Shown here one piece after another: positions 25,630 to 39,100 of a stretch of DNA of 64,000 nt (the first letter of the stretch is position 1; each line of letters opens with the position of its first letter). The notes beneath the pieces were generated by a model. The model was not told where the DNA came from, did not search any database, and saw only the letters and a list, made by a program, of their open reading frames with translations. The translations under genes and the position numbers were made by a program. This DNA comes from Viscum album. Its lineage: Eukaryota; Streptophyta; Magnoliopsida; Santalales; Viscaceae. The stretch is from the NCBI GenBank assembly GCA_963277665.1, contig OY728133.1, positions 387,017,962 to 387,081,961 of the forward strand, in the 5' to 3' direction.

Positions 25630-27300
25630 TTACATAAAAAAAATAAAGGATCACTAATCATTATTTAGATTAACAACATAAAATATTTTCTTCTCATGTG
25701 TCATTGAGATAAATTCATCATGTTTGTAACTAAATATTTTCAAATCAATGACTGAAAATCCAGAATCATAATATTTCACACTACTATTACTATCTTCCTA
25801 GTAACACTTAAATGATGATACATGAAACTTAGTATAATCAGTTTCCTATATATCCTAAATAACTAAAGAATAATTCATTGAAACCAAATTTGGGTTTTTT
25901 TATTTTTCACTTGAAAAGAATATTGTGATTAAGAAGTGACCTTTACAACACTATTTTTAACAATACTCTTATAAAATAATTTTTTTTTATAAAATAGGAA
26001 TCCATTAATATCAAAACCAAACCATGTCATCACATTAAAAGATGGTCCCCCAATCCAAACAATTAAATGTTTCTAGTGAAGAATGCTTTATGTTGAATTT
26101 CTATTTAAACCATAAAACAAATAACTTTTTTTATCAATAATCAACCAATTTTTATTTTTCCCTACTATCTTACCTATTATCTAGAAATATGTAATGATAT
26201 ATTTGGTTTAATCTCATATGTGTTGTTAAACATGTATAAATTTATCTACATCACATTTTTAGGTCAATTAACTCTAACTTTAATCCATAAATCCCTCTAC
26301 CTTCACTATCAACTATCAAATTTCAAGATGTCGGGTGGCCAATATTATTAACATAATACAATTAATCATTAAATAACTTTGTCAAATCATTTCATACATA
26401 TTTTTTAACAATATATTCATTTGATCGATGATGATTTGTAGCATATACCCTTAAAGTTTTTATATCTCTAAAAAGGATACATACAATATAAATAAACAGT
26501 ACCACTTATTCTTATCTCGCACACTAATATAATCACTATATGAACCATTATACCATGAAACGTTGGTGGGAAATTCATTTCTAGTAAAACAAGTATGAGC
26601 ATAACTTTTTTCTCAAACACATACTACAAATTTTGTATCAATGACTACCCTACATATAGATTGGAAAAAATAACATAGCATGATGATATCATTTCTGAAT
26701 GATGTTATCATTATACCATTTTTTGTGACCCATAGCATTTTTCACATAAATTCATTAATGTAAAGAGATTTCATGCCTATTAATTTGAAATCATTCAATG
26801 ACACAAAATTATTCAAATTTGAAGAATATTTAATGGGTACTTTAATACCATGCAAAAACTATGAAAAAATTATCTTCTCATTTTTTTTAATGTGTGACAA
26901 GCCGGAGGTTAATATGATATGTTTATTTTCATATTGGGGGGTAAATCTAAACTTATTCACATAGACATAAATTCCAAAATAGAATGCAATCCATTTTTTG
27001 ACTTTTATTTTATGTCTAAAAAATTTCAAATCAAACAATCATATATTTTTTCTCAATATACATAACATCAATGTTGTTTATTATATATAAATATCTCAAA
27101 TATCATAGTTTGAATAATATATACTATTTATTATAGATATTTTTTGATAACTATAACATCCTTTATTTAAAAATGTGAAATCAATATTCTTTTCACCTTG
27201 TCCAAATATTATTCAGCTGTCAATGATTTTGGGGGGATATTATACTCTTTTAAACAATTAAAATCCCTTTTCAATCTATGATAAGGATGGATATTTCAAA
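25630..27300 (-). pseudogene. CACTA transposase remnant (TNP2-DUF4218-DUF4216)
   Basis: TNP2-type proteins cut and move CACTA elements in the nucleus. Reading right to left: at 27290-27170, HPYHRLKRDF followed by PPKSLTAE and YLDKVKRI matches the TNP2 HPFRxxKxxF...PPKRLTGEEILEQV block. At 26905-26700, EKIIFS, HGIKVPIKYSSNLNNFVSL and DFKLIGMKS match the EKxxFCxxLxxxKVPxxYSSNI...MKDLKLxGLKSHD block. At 26650-26395, LILVLLEMNFPPTFHGIMVH and GTVYLYCMYPF, then RYKNFKGI, is DUF4218. At 25885-25630, ETDYTKFHVSSFKCY, YYDSGFSVIDLK and HDEFISMTHEKKIFYV is DUF4216. Stops and frameshifts are frequent, so no long open frame exists. Identification rests on motif order, which is specific. Confidence 0.75.
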
Positions 27301-29520
27301 AAAAATCATTCATCAGTCAAGTAAACTTCAATTACTCCATTATACAATTGATAATATGAAGTATCTTCCTCATAAATTGCACATTCATTATGTCATTTAA
27401 ATGTGTATCCCATAATTTTCTATGTATAGGAAATACATTTATAGTCATCATTATAATAACTTGCAAAAGAAAATACTCATTTTTTAATCATCAAAAATTA
27501 TAAGACCTTCCTCTAATAAAAGATTCAAATCATTAATAAATGGTGAATGATACACATTAATTTCTTTTCTGGGTTTTTTTAGTCAATAAATCATCAAACT
27601 CATCTTAACATTTTTTTTCTTCATACAAATCTTTGTGGAAAAGATGTAAAATTAGAAAAAAAAACATTTCCATAAACTACGTCGGATAGTAAGGCTCCAA
27701 AATAGATTCATTTCATTTATTAATAGAATTATTTTGATATTTTTAGGATCACTTCCAAAATTGGGAATTTTTAATCAAATATCTTCCACTATAGTGAATA
27801 AACAGGGTGACCAAAGTTTACATTAGAGACGTGCTCATTTGTATGCCATAAAACCCCTTTTAATCTTCTTAATTGGAAAGTAGATGTTTAAAATGAGGAA
27901 TTATTGAAGGGATTCCAATTTATTTTGGAGGAGGTTTTATGTTGGTACCTAAGAATAAATCGGAGTCCGAATTTTCATCCATCTTATATCATGATGTCCC
28001 ACATTTAGGAAATTTTGATAAAAATCACATTCCTTTCTATTAAAAACATAATCATTCTCGAAATCAATGATCATTTCATTCCATAATCCAATTGGGAAAA
28101 ATATTTAATTTTACTCATAACTCGAATATGGATTCCAATTTACTTTATGAAGTTTCTCTTTTAAATGTTCATGAATTTATAAAAAAATTTATCACTCCAC
28201 CGATTTCTTTCTTTCAAGTTGAATAATCATTATACCACTGATAACACTATAAATTTATTTTACCTGAAAATATTGGTTTCTCATAATCTATATTCAATAA
28301 TTAAATATTTTCTTTATTTTGCAATGGTTTTAACTCCTATTTCATTAAATATTTCATCCAAATGAACCTATGTATCGTTCATAAAAAGTTTATCACCATT
28401 AAATGTTGAGTTTTCTGTTATTCCACCATTATATATCCAAAATTTATAATTATGGATAAAACCATAGAAAATAAGGTGATCCATTATTTCTATAGAATTT
28501 TAATTTCTCATATTCAAACACATAATGTGTGGACAGAAAAGAATCTTTGTTTTTTGAAGAATTCAGTCAAAAAAATCAAAGAAATCACCAACTCATTTTC
28601 CATATTCCTCAGGGGTTCTTCATAAATTTATTTAATTATGATCCACTAATTACATAAGATCACAATAAAATATTTTATTATATTAAATCATAAAATCATT
28701 TAAAAATATATATGGATCACTATACTTAATACATAAAAATAGAAAATAAAATTTTTAATTATTGATATCTATTTGATCATAACAAATAAATATAAATAAT
28801 GATCATAACATGTCATTAAAAAATATAAATACAAATAATTAAAAATATATATTGAAAATTTTAATTTAATTATACATAATTTTTTTTACATATAATTTTT
28901 CCTAAAAATAATTTTAAATTAAATATAAGGTACAAAAATAATTTCAAAATTAAAAATATTGAAGAATGTATAATTTTCAAGCATACAAAATTATAACGAT
29001 TAACATTTTTCAATATAGACTTTTAATCACAATCCATTACATAAAAAAATGTATAGTGATAAATAGTTTATAATAATTAAAAACATATATTATTATATAA
29101 ATTTTAAAAAAAATATAACTTATAATAAAATAAATAAAAAAATGAATATAGGATTCAAATTTAAAATAAAGGATATTATTTTACCTTCAAAAATAAAAAC
29201 AATAAACAATTAGATGGATATTAATGGAAAATAGTACCTAAATTCCAATCAACTCACTCAAAGCCCGTATAAATAAAGCGAAGGATGTATGATTGAAGAC
29301 AAATGAGTAAAAAAAAATTAGTAAAAAATAACCAAACAAACCTAACACTCTTGTTTCAGGTGAACTAGTATAGCTAAAATATCCTTAAATAAGGATTAAA
29401 TATGGAATATTGAGTAGAACAAATTTAAAAATATGATTAAAATCAACTACAATTCAATATTAATCATCGTCAATGGTCATCAGCTATCTTCGGGGTCCAA
29501 CGTCAATTAATAAGTTGGGT
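27301..29520. other. Decayed N-terminal part of the CACTA coding region
   Basis: By position this should hold the start of the transposase. A stop-free minus-strand stretch near 28100-27960 reads FENDYVFNRKECDFYQ, but I could not match it to TNP2. The rest is AT-rich, without motifs. Confidence 0.35.
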
Positions 29521-29529
29521 TTCAATTGA

Positions 29530-29760
29530 AAAAAAATCTTAGTTTTGTGGTCACTTTAATTTATAAAAACACATTTAACATCAATTTTTTGATACAAGCT
29601 TTAACAGTAATTTTAATAACCTTTGTTTTTAGTTTTTATAAAACTAATCTTAAAGTTTGTTTTGAATTACATTTAAAATCATTTTTATATAAATCAGAAA
29701 GTAAATGTTACTAACATCACATTAAATTTTTTTTCCCAAAAAACCAACTATAGAACTTTG
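29530..29760. repeat. Right subterminal repeats of the CACTA element
   Basis: Worn modules of the same kind as the left end, such as CATTTAACATCAATTTTTTG, GCTTTAACAGTAATTTT and TAGTTTTTATAAAACTAATC. The 62-codon open frame here is repeat-derived. Confidence 0.45.
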
Positions 29761-32700
29761 ATTTTGAATCCTCTATTTCTACAAGCGGACTAATAAAAGA
29801 CACCAATAAGTATTTTGACAAAGATGAAAAATATCCTTAGAATGGAATGCTTGAATGATACCACTAAATAAGGGATCGTGAATTGGATTGTTGGGTATCA
29901 AAAGATCATTCACCATATATTTGTAAATATTAGAGTATAAATACTGTAACATTGTACAAATTATTGAAAATAATTTTTAAAATGTAAAATGTAAATAGAT
30001 GTGAAAACAAAAAATGGATTAATTTTTTTTTACCATTGACGTAAAAGAGGATGTTACGACTCACTTCTAAAAATAATTGTCAAAATGTGAATTGAAAACT
30101 AATTCAAAATATTTAATTTTAAAGTTATTGAAAATAATTTATCCTTGATAATGAATTAAATTTTTTATAGTAAATTTGGATAAAAAACATTATTAATGGG
30201 TTATTTTTAATACTTGAAATAACCTTTGTTAAAAATACACTTTGCAAACAGAGTAAAAAAACCTTCTTCGTATTAAAAAATTATTTTCCCAAAAAGGATT
30301 AAAAAATAAAATATAATTAAATATTAGTTTGTTTGAAAAAAAAATGGTTTAATGATGATATATATAAAAAATCATTAGTGAAGGAAGGATATTTTATTTA
30401 CAAATATCCCTTATAAGAATCATACTCAAGAAGTGAAAAATATTTTTCAACGGGTTTATGTGGTAATGAAATATATTCATATAAAAACAATGCTATAATA
30501 ACACATAATACAATAAAATGGTAGAATAGGAAAAAAATATAAATTCAAGAGAATTATAAATACTCAATGAAGAAGTTTTGAGTTACCAAAAATCCTTAGT
30601 AATAGGGATACAAGTTAATCAAAATCCAGACTTGATTAAGCGAACAATATTTGGATATAAAATCCCATTAAATACATAGGGTGTAATAAAAATATATCTA
30701 TTATTATTGAATATATCATACAAAAGAAACATGGTTTCAAAAGTCTAATTTCTATCAAATAATTATAATTGATACAAAGAAAACCCTTGCATCTTGATCA
30801 CACTTTAATCAATTCCCCTTAAAATAAATTGATTATAATTGCAATTAATATAAAATGGTTTTAATATAATACATGATATTATGTCTCAAATATTTCATGT
30901 ATACACTACATAAATGAAGTTATGTATTTAAATATAATACTTTCCTTAATGAAGGGAAATTAAGAGAAAACTGATTACCTCTTATATTGACTTACATGAA
31001 CATACATTAACCTCATGTACCAAAAATTTAGATATCTTAATAAATTAAGTAAAAACCATAATCACAACTATTTTTATTGATTATTTTCATAAATATTTAT
31101 TATATAAATGAATTCTTATAATTTTAAATTTTGGGTGTTAATAGTTATGATCATTTGTACTATTTTTAAAATAATAGTGTATGTGTTTATTATTATTTCC
31201 AATTACATAATTAATAGATAAATAATTTTATTATTTGGATGATTTATAATTAATTATTATTAATCAAAATCCATTAATTATCATTTTTTCTTTATCCTTG
31301 ATGATGAAATTTACAATAATTATATTTCAGTGATTCTTAAAAATCAAATGGTATTTTTCCAAATTAATGAATAAAATGTTCATATAAACTCACCAAAACT
31401 AAAAAAATAACGTTATTTACATATTTATACCAAATTATATCATTAAATATGTTTTCATATTCATTCATGATATAAATATGTTGTATTCTTCTAGTGGGTG
31501 GTTAGACGAACAAAAACATGAACATACCCTAATTTAATGGACGATTCTCATGTAGTTTTGCTATAATATCATTTTAAAAGAAGAACAATGATCTTATTTA
31601 ATGTTTATTAATTTTATATATCCTAATTTTAATTAATTATATGGATAATTAATGTATATGGGAACATTACACAATTTAAATAAAATATGATCCTCTAATT
31701 ATATTTATTTTGAGTGATTAAACTAACGATGATCTCTTATTATTCATATCAGAAGTATATTATCAAATTTATAATAAAATAAAATTAATGATATCCTAGA
31801 AATATTTTGTATAGATTAATTCCATCCTTATATATATACATGTATTAAGGTAACGGAAAATGAAACATGTTATGTCGTGGAGGTGTTAATTTGCACAACA
31901 CACAAACAATGGTTTTTTTCATAACGGATTGGGTACATAAATAAACAATAAAAATACCATTAATATAATAACATCAATGTATATAAATTATATTATTATA
32001 ATTATTTCTTTGTGGTTATGATAAAATTTTAAGAATAAAATTAATAAGAGAATCCAAGTAGGTTGATGATACTAATGTCGAGGACTTGAATTTACCTTGG
32101 AAGCGAATTTAGAAATTAATGAATTAAGATTAAAATTTGGGACTATAAGATTTCAAAATAGAGAGGGGTTGTATTACAATAAAAATGTAATAGTTTCAAA
32201 TAAAAGTTATAATTATGGGTGTTTCTTAAAGTGATGAAGATGTTACCCTTTTCAAAGTGAAAGAAAGGGTATTTTTAGGAGAAAACGAATAATTTTCATT
32301 AATTTAATGAAACTATTCAAGTGTTAAAGTTAAAAAATAGATAAAAGAACATAATATAATGTTTTTGTTTAAAAATACCTCATATAATCCTTTTATAAAA
32401 TTTTGAATGTTTTAGGTCTTTTTTATGTTTTCAAATTTTACCCTAATTTACCTTTACCATGATTATTAATATCTAATCATTGTAATTTATTTATTCAAAA
32501 AGATTAATATTGAATCTTTAACATGATTTGATAAATCTAATTTATAATGTGAAAATATTTTTATCAAATAAATTTCTAAATTTTTGAAATCTTAATTATA
32601 AGATAAATCAACATAATTGTGTAAAAATAGTTTTTAGAGAAATAATGTTTTATGATTTAAATTAAAATATAAGGAAACATTAAATTGGCTACTTATTTTA

Positions 32701-33024
32701 ATGACAATAATTCATTATTATAAAAAACTAAAGGACATGTGTCTTCCAATTTAATAAAAAATAGAATCTACATTGAAAAATACATGATTCAATGAAAAGA
32801 TCAAAAACAATTTTCATATTAAAGTAAAATTTTAATTTGTTATAAAAAAAATTCCTTAGTAATTCAAAGTTAAAAAAAATTAAAAATGAATAATGTTAAT
32901 CCTATATTTGACATTTTATTTATTAAAAGGTTTTATAATTTCTAGGACATTCATATATGATGGAAAACTTATATTAATTACAGGTTCTGAGAAAACCCAA
33001 TTTTGACTAAAAATTTCTATTTTA

Positions 33025-33039
33025 GAAAATGATCCAAGA
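33025..33039. repeat. Target-site duplication, left copy
   Basis: GAAAATGATCCAAGA, identical to 33966-33980. It flanks the GC-rich insertion. Confidence 0.9.
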
Positions 33040-33965
33040 GTTTAGGGAAATAAGGCCTCTGAGCGGCTCCTCTTCCCCCGCCGTGGCGGCTAGGGCACTT
33101 CTCGGGCCTCATCTCCCCTTCTCCCTCTAGCTGGTCTTAGTCTCGCATCGGCTCCATCTGGATCGTCTTGGCATAGTCGGCTCGTCTTGGTTCTTGTAGT
33201 GTCGTCTTTGTTCTGGCTCCTCGTTTTGGTCTGGTGTGGCCAGGTACTATTTATGGCGAGCATCTGGTCTAGGCTGTCAACTGATCTAGAGAGGGTCGAA
33301 GGGGGAAGGTCCTTTTTCTGGTGTTTTTGGGGAGGTTTGAAGGTTGATGTTTTTGTGTTTGGTTTGTGCGGCGTCCCTATCATCGGAGGTTCTCCTCCCC
33401 GCTGTCTCCGACTTCTCGAGGTTGGGGATATCTATGGATGGCGGTGGAGTTTTCTTCCAGCGGTGGTTCTGGTGATTGGTGAAGGTTAAATGGTTCATGG
33501 GGTGTCCATGTCCTATGTGTAATGAAAATGAATTTCTTGTTTTGATGGTGTTTCTTGTGTGATTGGTGGAATAGATTGTTCGGTTTATGGTTTGATCGTC
33601 AAGGTGGAAGGTAGTGCAGTCAGACTTGAAAACATGGTACATTTCCATAGTAGGATTTAGAGTTAGCGGTTCATCATTATAGAGAATTTCAGATTTGGTT
33701 GTTTTAGAGGGTATGACATTCTCCATCAGATCGGGCATGTGCATTGGCACAGGACACTTGCTCGCCGAATTGTCTTGCAACGGTGGAGAGATTTTTCCTG
33801 AAGAAGTGATGGGGAGGTGAAGTTTCATGTTTTCGGTCTAGTTTTAGTTTTTATTCCTTCGGGTGTGAGTTGTTCTATGTCTACAATGTTTTTCTGGGTC
33901 TCCCCATTCATCCCGTAAAAGGGGTCTTGATCAAAATAATAAAAATTTCGGCCTTCGGGTCATTG
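33040..33965 (+). mobile_element. GC-rich retroposon insertion (L1-like, non-autonomous?)
   Basis: 926 bp of strikingly GC-rich DNA in an AT-rich LTR, flanked by a perfect 15-bp duplication, the size produced by LINE-type target-primed insertion. The plus strand begins with a pyrimidine-rich GC leader (GGCTCCTCTTCCCCCGCC near 33064) and ends with a hairpin and A-rich tail region (CCCGTAAAAGGGG, then CTTGATCAAAATAATAAAA, then TTCGGCCTTCGGGTCATTG). These features resemble 5' and 3' untranslated ends of plant L1 elements with the coding part missing. There is no long poly(A). The 180-codon minus-strand frame (33286-33828) has no recognisable domain and is probably chance in GC-rich DNA. Class is inferred; the insertion itself is certain. 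Confidence 0.65.
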
Positions 33966-33980
33966 GAAAATGATCCAAGA
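33966..33980. repeat. Target-site duplication, right copy
   Basis: Second copy of GAAAATGATCCAAGA. LTR sequence resumes after it. Confidence 0.9.
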
Positions 33981-34545
33981 TTAATACTAAATTAATTTTA
34001 ATATGAATATTTCAATAATGATGCTTATTTTTATTCATTTTCAATTTCAAAATTTTTCAGTTATGTTTTTTCATAAAATCATAAAATATAATTCAATTTT
34101 TTTTAATTGGATAATGGAATGGAAATTTTAAATGAAATTACTCTTATTTCATATTACCTAACAACTAAATTTGTGTTAAAAAATATTAATATTAAAAAAA
34201 ATCATTAGTCATATGATTCTTGAAATACAAATGAGTATCTCAAAAATAATTTAACATGCTTCTCAAAACAAATAATTATCTTATTATTCATTTTGTGAAA
34301 ACTATTTTAATTTTATTCATATTAAATGTTAAATTTATTTTATATATACATATAATGCATAAAGAAGTTAAAGATATTTATTCTCTCTAATTCAATAACT
34401 TCTTTTTTAATAGTGATAATTAAATATTTTTATTTTTTAAAATATATCATGGTTTCATTTATGTTTTATATTTCATGGGAATAAAACTGTTAAACAAACA
34501 TAATTATTTGAATTTATTCATATATTATAATTTTTGGGTGATACT

Positions 34546-36110
34546 TATCATCCACAAATATATCAGGTCATGTTTTATATCTCATTAGATAATGAAGCAA
34601 GAAACTTCTCGGATATACTAAAAAACTAAAGTGTCGTACTTCTTTGATATGATCAGAAACAAAAGGGGGAGTCTTGTTGGATATTCTAATAAACTAAAGT
34701 ATGTTTCTTTTTAAATATGGTCACAAAATAATTCATGTGACTTATTTAATAACCTCACAATTGGATGATACCTAATGCTTAGGGTTTTGTTTATATTTTT
34801 ATGCTTAATTGTATGACTATGTCATGCTGTCGTGGATAATGTTTATTGAATCATGTTTCCAAACTCTTTGGATTAATTTATTATATTATTCCTAGTCATA
34901 TTTGATGGAATGTGTTTTATATTCTTATGTTTATTTTTTATGATTTTATTATGTTTCTTAATTATACCCATATCCTCATCTTATTATCCCTTATGATCTT
35001 TAATTTATTTTCTTATGTTAACCCTTACTAAGAAACTGAGATCAACCATTTATTATGTGTCAATTTAACTGTGTTAATAAGAATGATATTATGCATGATT
35101 TTTAAAAATTAGTATCATTTTTAGAGATTTTATGAGAAATATGGAAAACTTGTTATGCGTTATTCAGTTTTTTATATTGTGGGGAAAAGTTACTCTAGAG
35201 TAAAAATACATAAGTTTTGTTAATTAATATTTTTTCGTAATTATCCCAAAATATTAAATTTAAAGTTCATAGGAATGAATTTTAATGAAATATTTGTTCT
35301 AAGTCATGTAATTAAGATGATAACATTTGAAATATTTCACATTTTATATCTGTGTAGGGTTTTGATAAGTTTAAATATTAGAATGTTATCATTTGGGGAT
35401 AATGTAAGACATATAATTTCTATCAAATGATGATAAGTTAATGTTAATCATAATTTTATAGGTATAGATAAATATATTGGTTAGGTAAAATAATTTTGAA
35501 TATTGTAGATATTAGTATAAGAGATATTTATAAATTCAAAGGGACAAGTCTATTTCTAGGTTAGCAACCTCAAATTTTATTGATGTTATGAGTAAATGGG
35601 TTTCCTTGAAAAAACATCCCTACATAAATAATAAATGTAGATAAAGGATCTAGAATAGATGCTCCTCAGGGTAATAACCCTAAAAGGGGTTATTTGGTTA
35701 TTGAATTAGTCATCACTTGGTCAATAAAAATCTGACCTACCTACAAACCTAGTTAGACACTCTTGAGTGATATACTTTGGTTCATCAAATTCTCTTTAAA
35801 AGAGAATATGAATGATTTATTTCCTAATTACATTAAGATATTAGGTTATTATTTACAATAGAACCTAACTTAATATAATGTATATTGAATAGAAATTATA
35901 AAAGGATGAAATGATTGTTTTATTAGAGAATATTTTTTCTGATTTGATTCTCATATTCATATGTTCATTTACTCTAATTTTATTAATAACTATTTTGTGT
36001 TTCATTTTTTGGTAGAAATATGATAAAATATGATATTGAGAAAGGTATTAATATAAAAACTACTATGTATTATATCCAAATAATTAAGAATAAATAAATT
36101 GTTGATAATC
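34546..36110. repeat. Right half of the interrupted older repeat
   Basis: Collinear with about 40845-42110: TTTTATATCTCATTAGATAAT / TTTTATATCTCATGGGATAAT, then GGGGTTATTTGGTTATTG / GGGGGTTAACTCGATCATT with ACTC-AAT, and GAATGATTTATT at 35807 and 41738. It starts exactly where the old LTR ends. No gene is seen. Confidence 0.55.
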
Positions 36111-39100
36111 ATAGTATATGTATGTTTTGAAGGAAACAGTTTGTTTCCATGGTTTACGTGAGGTATTGAGGTTGATATCTTAATGTAACATAAATCTTGA
36201 TACTCTTAGGTATTTTTATTAGTGGTTATTATTTATTGATGATAAATTGCGGAATTATAAAATTTATAAGGTTTATGTCAAATTTATAATGATTTTTCTC
36301 GAGTAGTTTTCCTTTAATGGGTTATAAATATATACTAAATGGCATCAATAACCTTGAAATTTGATTTTAAGATATATTAATATCTTTGGGGATAACTATT
36401 TAAGAATTAATGTTTGAGGGGTGTATAGTTCATCAATTTCATATAATATTGATGTTGAGATAAAAAAAATTTGATTGATTTTGAGAAAAGTGAGTTAGAT
36501 TGTATTTATATAATATTAATTTATTATTGAATTAATTATAAAGTAAAAAATATTTTTTAGTGAATTTTATCTCATTTCTTTGGATTATCTTATATATCGA
36601 TTACTGTGTTAATTTTTAAACTATTTTTATAATATGAGATAATCATTAGGGAAATATATGATTTCATTGTAGCTTAATATCTTGGATATTCAGATGTTTT
36701 TAGGAAATTGGTTTCTTGGAAAATATATGAATAATATATATTCATAATGGGCTATAAAATTGTATTAATTATTTACGTTGTTTAAGGAAAAATAATTAAC
36801 TTCATATAGCCTAATAAAGTATGTTATTTCATATTAGAATTTATTTCCCAAATAATAAATATGCTATGAATACCATCACCTAAGTTTATTGGCGTGTTAT
36901 CATTAATATTACGAGGATGAAATTTATTAAAGGCATAGAATATAATGAAATGATATTTTCAATCCTTTAAATAAATATTATCATCATTAGATTGTAGCAC
37001 ACACAACACCTAACTAACAAAATACACGACCTAAAAAAATATTGGCATATTAAACATACCTTAACAAAAAAATAATTAGTATATAAAATTATAATTATAA
37101 ATAAAAATATTTTCATAGTTTTTTTTGAATGCATAATATTTAAAAATGATGCACTTCAAAGAACCATTTTTGAAAAGGTATTGTATTTTACATTTTTAAA
37201 TTTACTTGATCATAGTTAAAAGTATATTACAAAAAATAATATTTAGATTTATAAAATAATAAATCAACATTCAGTTATTTATAAATTTATATAAAATAAT
37301 AATAATGAAAATTGAAGATTAAAAAGACTATATTTTTAGTAAATTTTTTTTATATTGTATATTAATTTTAAATCAAACATTACAATTTTTTATTTTTTAT
37401 TTAAAACAAATAATTTAATTTTGGGATTAAAAAATTTAATACGAGCTTATGATCAATTTTTTTATTTTTGTAAAATAATTCGTTTTTAGGTGAATTATAA
37501 AAAATACATATTTTTCTAATACCATCACTTTTATGATATAAAATTAATTGAAACCATTTTTAAATAAAAATATATTTTTAAAAATTAAAATAAATTATTT
37601 AAACAAACTATTAAAAATTTAAAAAATCTATGTTTAAAATTTCAGAAGCATAAGTAAATTTTTTTTCTAAAAGATAATTTTTTTCACTTTTATTAAAAAT
37701 TAGTTCTCATATCTAAGAAAAATTATATATAGAAAAGTAGATTTAAAATTTAATACCAACATTTTCATACTATGTAATAATTTAAATAAAAATTTTAGGC
37801 ATAAAATTATGATTAATAAAATTAAATATAATGTCCATGATAATGGTGAAAGTTTTATTTTAAAATAATTTTGTAATTATTGTTTTGTAAATTTTATCTA
37901 ATAATTTAGATTGATCTATTTTATATTATGAATTTCATGTAGTTTTTAAACATATATAAAAAAATATTTTCACTAATTAAATTTATAAAAAATACAAATT
38001 GGATTAAGAATATATAATGGTAAAGAAATTTTCTTTCAAAAAAACAAATTTTATATATTAAATGTAACAATTTATAAGTTAATAATATAATATGTAATAA
38101 TATATTTAAAATAAATTGTTCCTAAATTTAGGTTTAGAAAATAAAAAAATTTCCTTAATTGTAAAAATAAATACTATTAGGGTAAACACTAGTTACCCAT
38201 GTTATAACCAAAATAGTAAAATGTTAAGATAAATGGTTAAAATTATTAAAATATGTTTAAAAAATGTGAAACAATGGGTTATAAAGTCTTGAAGGCGTTA
38301 TATAACCTATAAATACATTATATATCACTTTTTAAACCATAGTTCCTTTAACTGTGTTATTTCATTGTTGAAAAATAATGGGTGTTCACAAAATGGTTGT
38401 TTTATTAATTTTTAAAAGTGGAAGACTTCCACCCTTTCATACAACCCCCATTTATCCTAATTAATTTCAAAAAAATATACAATTATTATAATACTATGAA
38501 CATATCTTAGTATTATAATCTAATAGTAACAATAAATTATCATGTGTCATTCGTTTCCAAGGAGACTTTCAAGGGAAATTTTATAGTTCCAACGTTACCA
38601 TTACATTCTCCTTATCTTTTATTATTTTTATTATTTTTCCAAACCTAAACTAAAAATAAAAATATAGTTACCTCATTATATTCTTTGTACTGAGTTTTTA
38701 TTTCATTAATGGATTAATCATTATTTTTTCATTTCTATCCCCTTATAAAAACAAAAGAAAAAAAGTGTGTGTCATATAGACTACCGCCTCTATGAAGTAA
38801 TGATTTTATTTTTTCATTTTGGTCATGTCTATTTTAACAACACACTTATAATATTATTTAAAAAAGTAAAAAATACAAATAATATCATTTTTATTATATT
38901 ATAATGTTATTATAAACTTCCTTAACAATACTTACACATCCAGATATAGTGTGTTCATGTTTGGGTTTGATTAACCACCTACTTGAACCATATTATAAAA
39001 ATATATCATGAAAGAGTAAAGGAACATATGTAGTAATGTTATTATTAGTTAATAATAAAATCATGTTTGTTTTATGGTTATATTATGTATTTATTTTATT

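Larger units (their letters stand above)
21312..29823 (-). mobile_element. CACTA (En/Spm) DNA transposon, degenerate
   Basis: The segment interrupts an LTR at a precise point: collinearity with 12545-17621 stops before CACTAGAGTAAACAAA at 21312 and resumes at 29824. The right end is eroded, but GTATTTTG at 29810 is the inverted counterpart of CAAAATAC near the left end. GTG (21309-21311) and ATG (29824-29826) fit a mutated 3-bp target duplication. Subterminal inverted arrays lie at both ends, and TNP2, DUF4218 and DUF4216 remnants in that order occupy the middle on the minus strand, the arrangement of plant CACTA transposases. Size (~8.5 kb) suits an autonomous ancestor. Confidence 0.7.
29824..34545 (-). 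mobile_element. 5' LTR of the old element, part 2
   Basis: Collinear with 13788-17621. After removing the nested insertion the length is ~3.78 kb against 3.83 kb in the left LTR, and the two-part total is ~5.02 kb against 5.08 kb. It ends GGGTGATACT, followed by TATCA (34546-34550), the same five bases that precede the left LTR at 12540-12544. The TATA equivalent (near 32255, CCCTTTTCAAAG) is degraded. Confidence 0.6.

Noticed and set aside
27960..28110. Stop-free minus-strand stretch (FENDYVFNRKE...)
   Set aside because: Lies where the transposase N-terminus should be, but I could not match it to TNP2 and the length is within chance.
33286..33828. 180-codon minus-strand open frame in the GC-rich insertion
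   Set aside because: No domain, biased composition, and it runs across an insertion whose ends look like LINE untranslated regions. Long chance frames are expected in GC-rich DNA.
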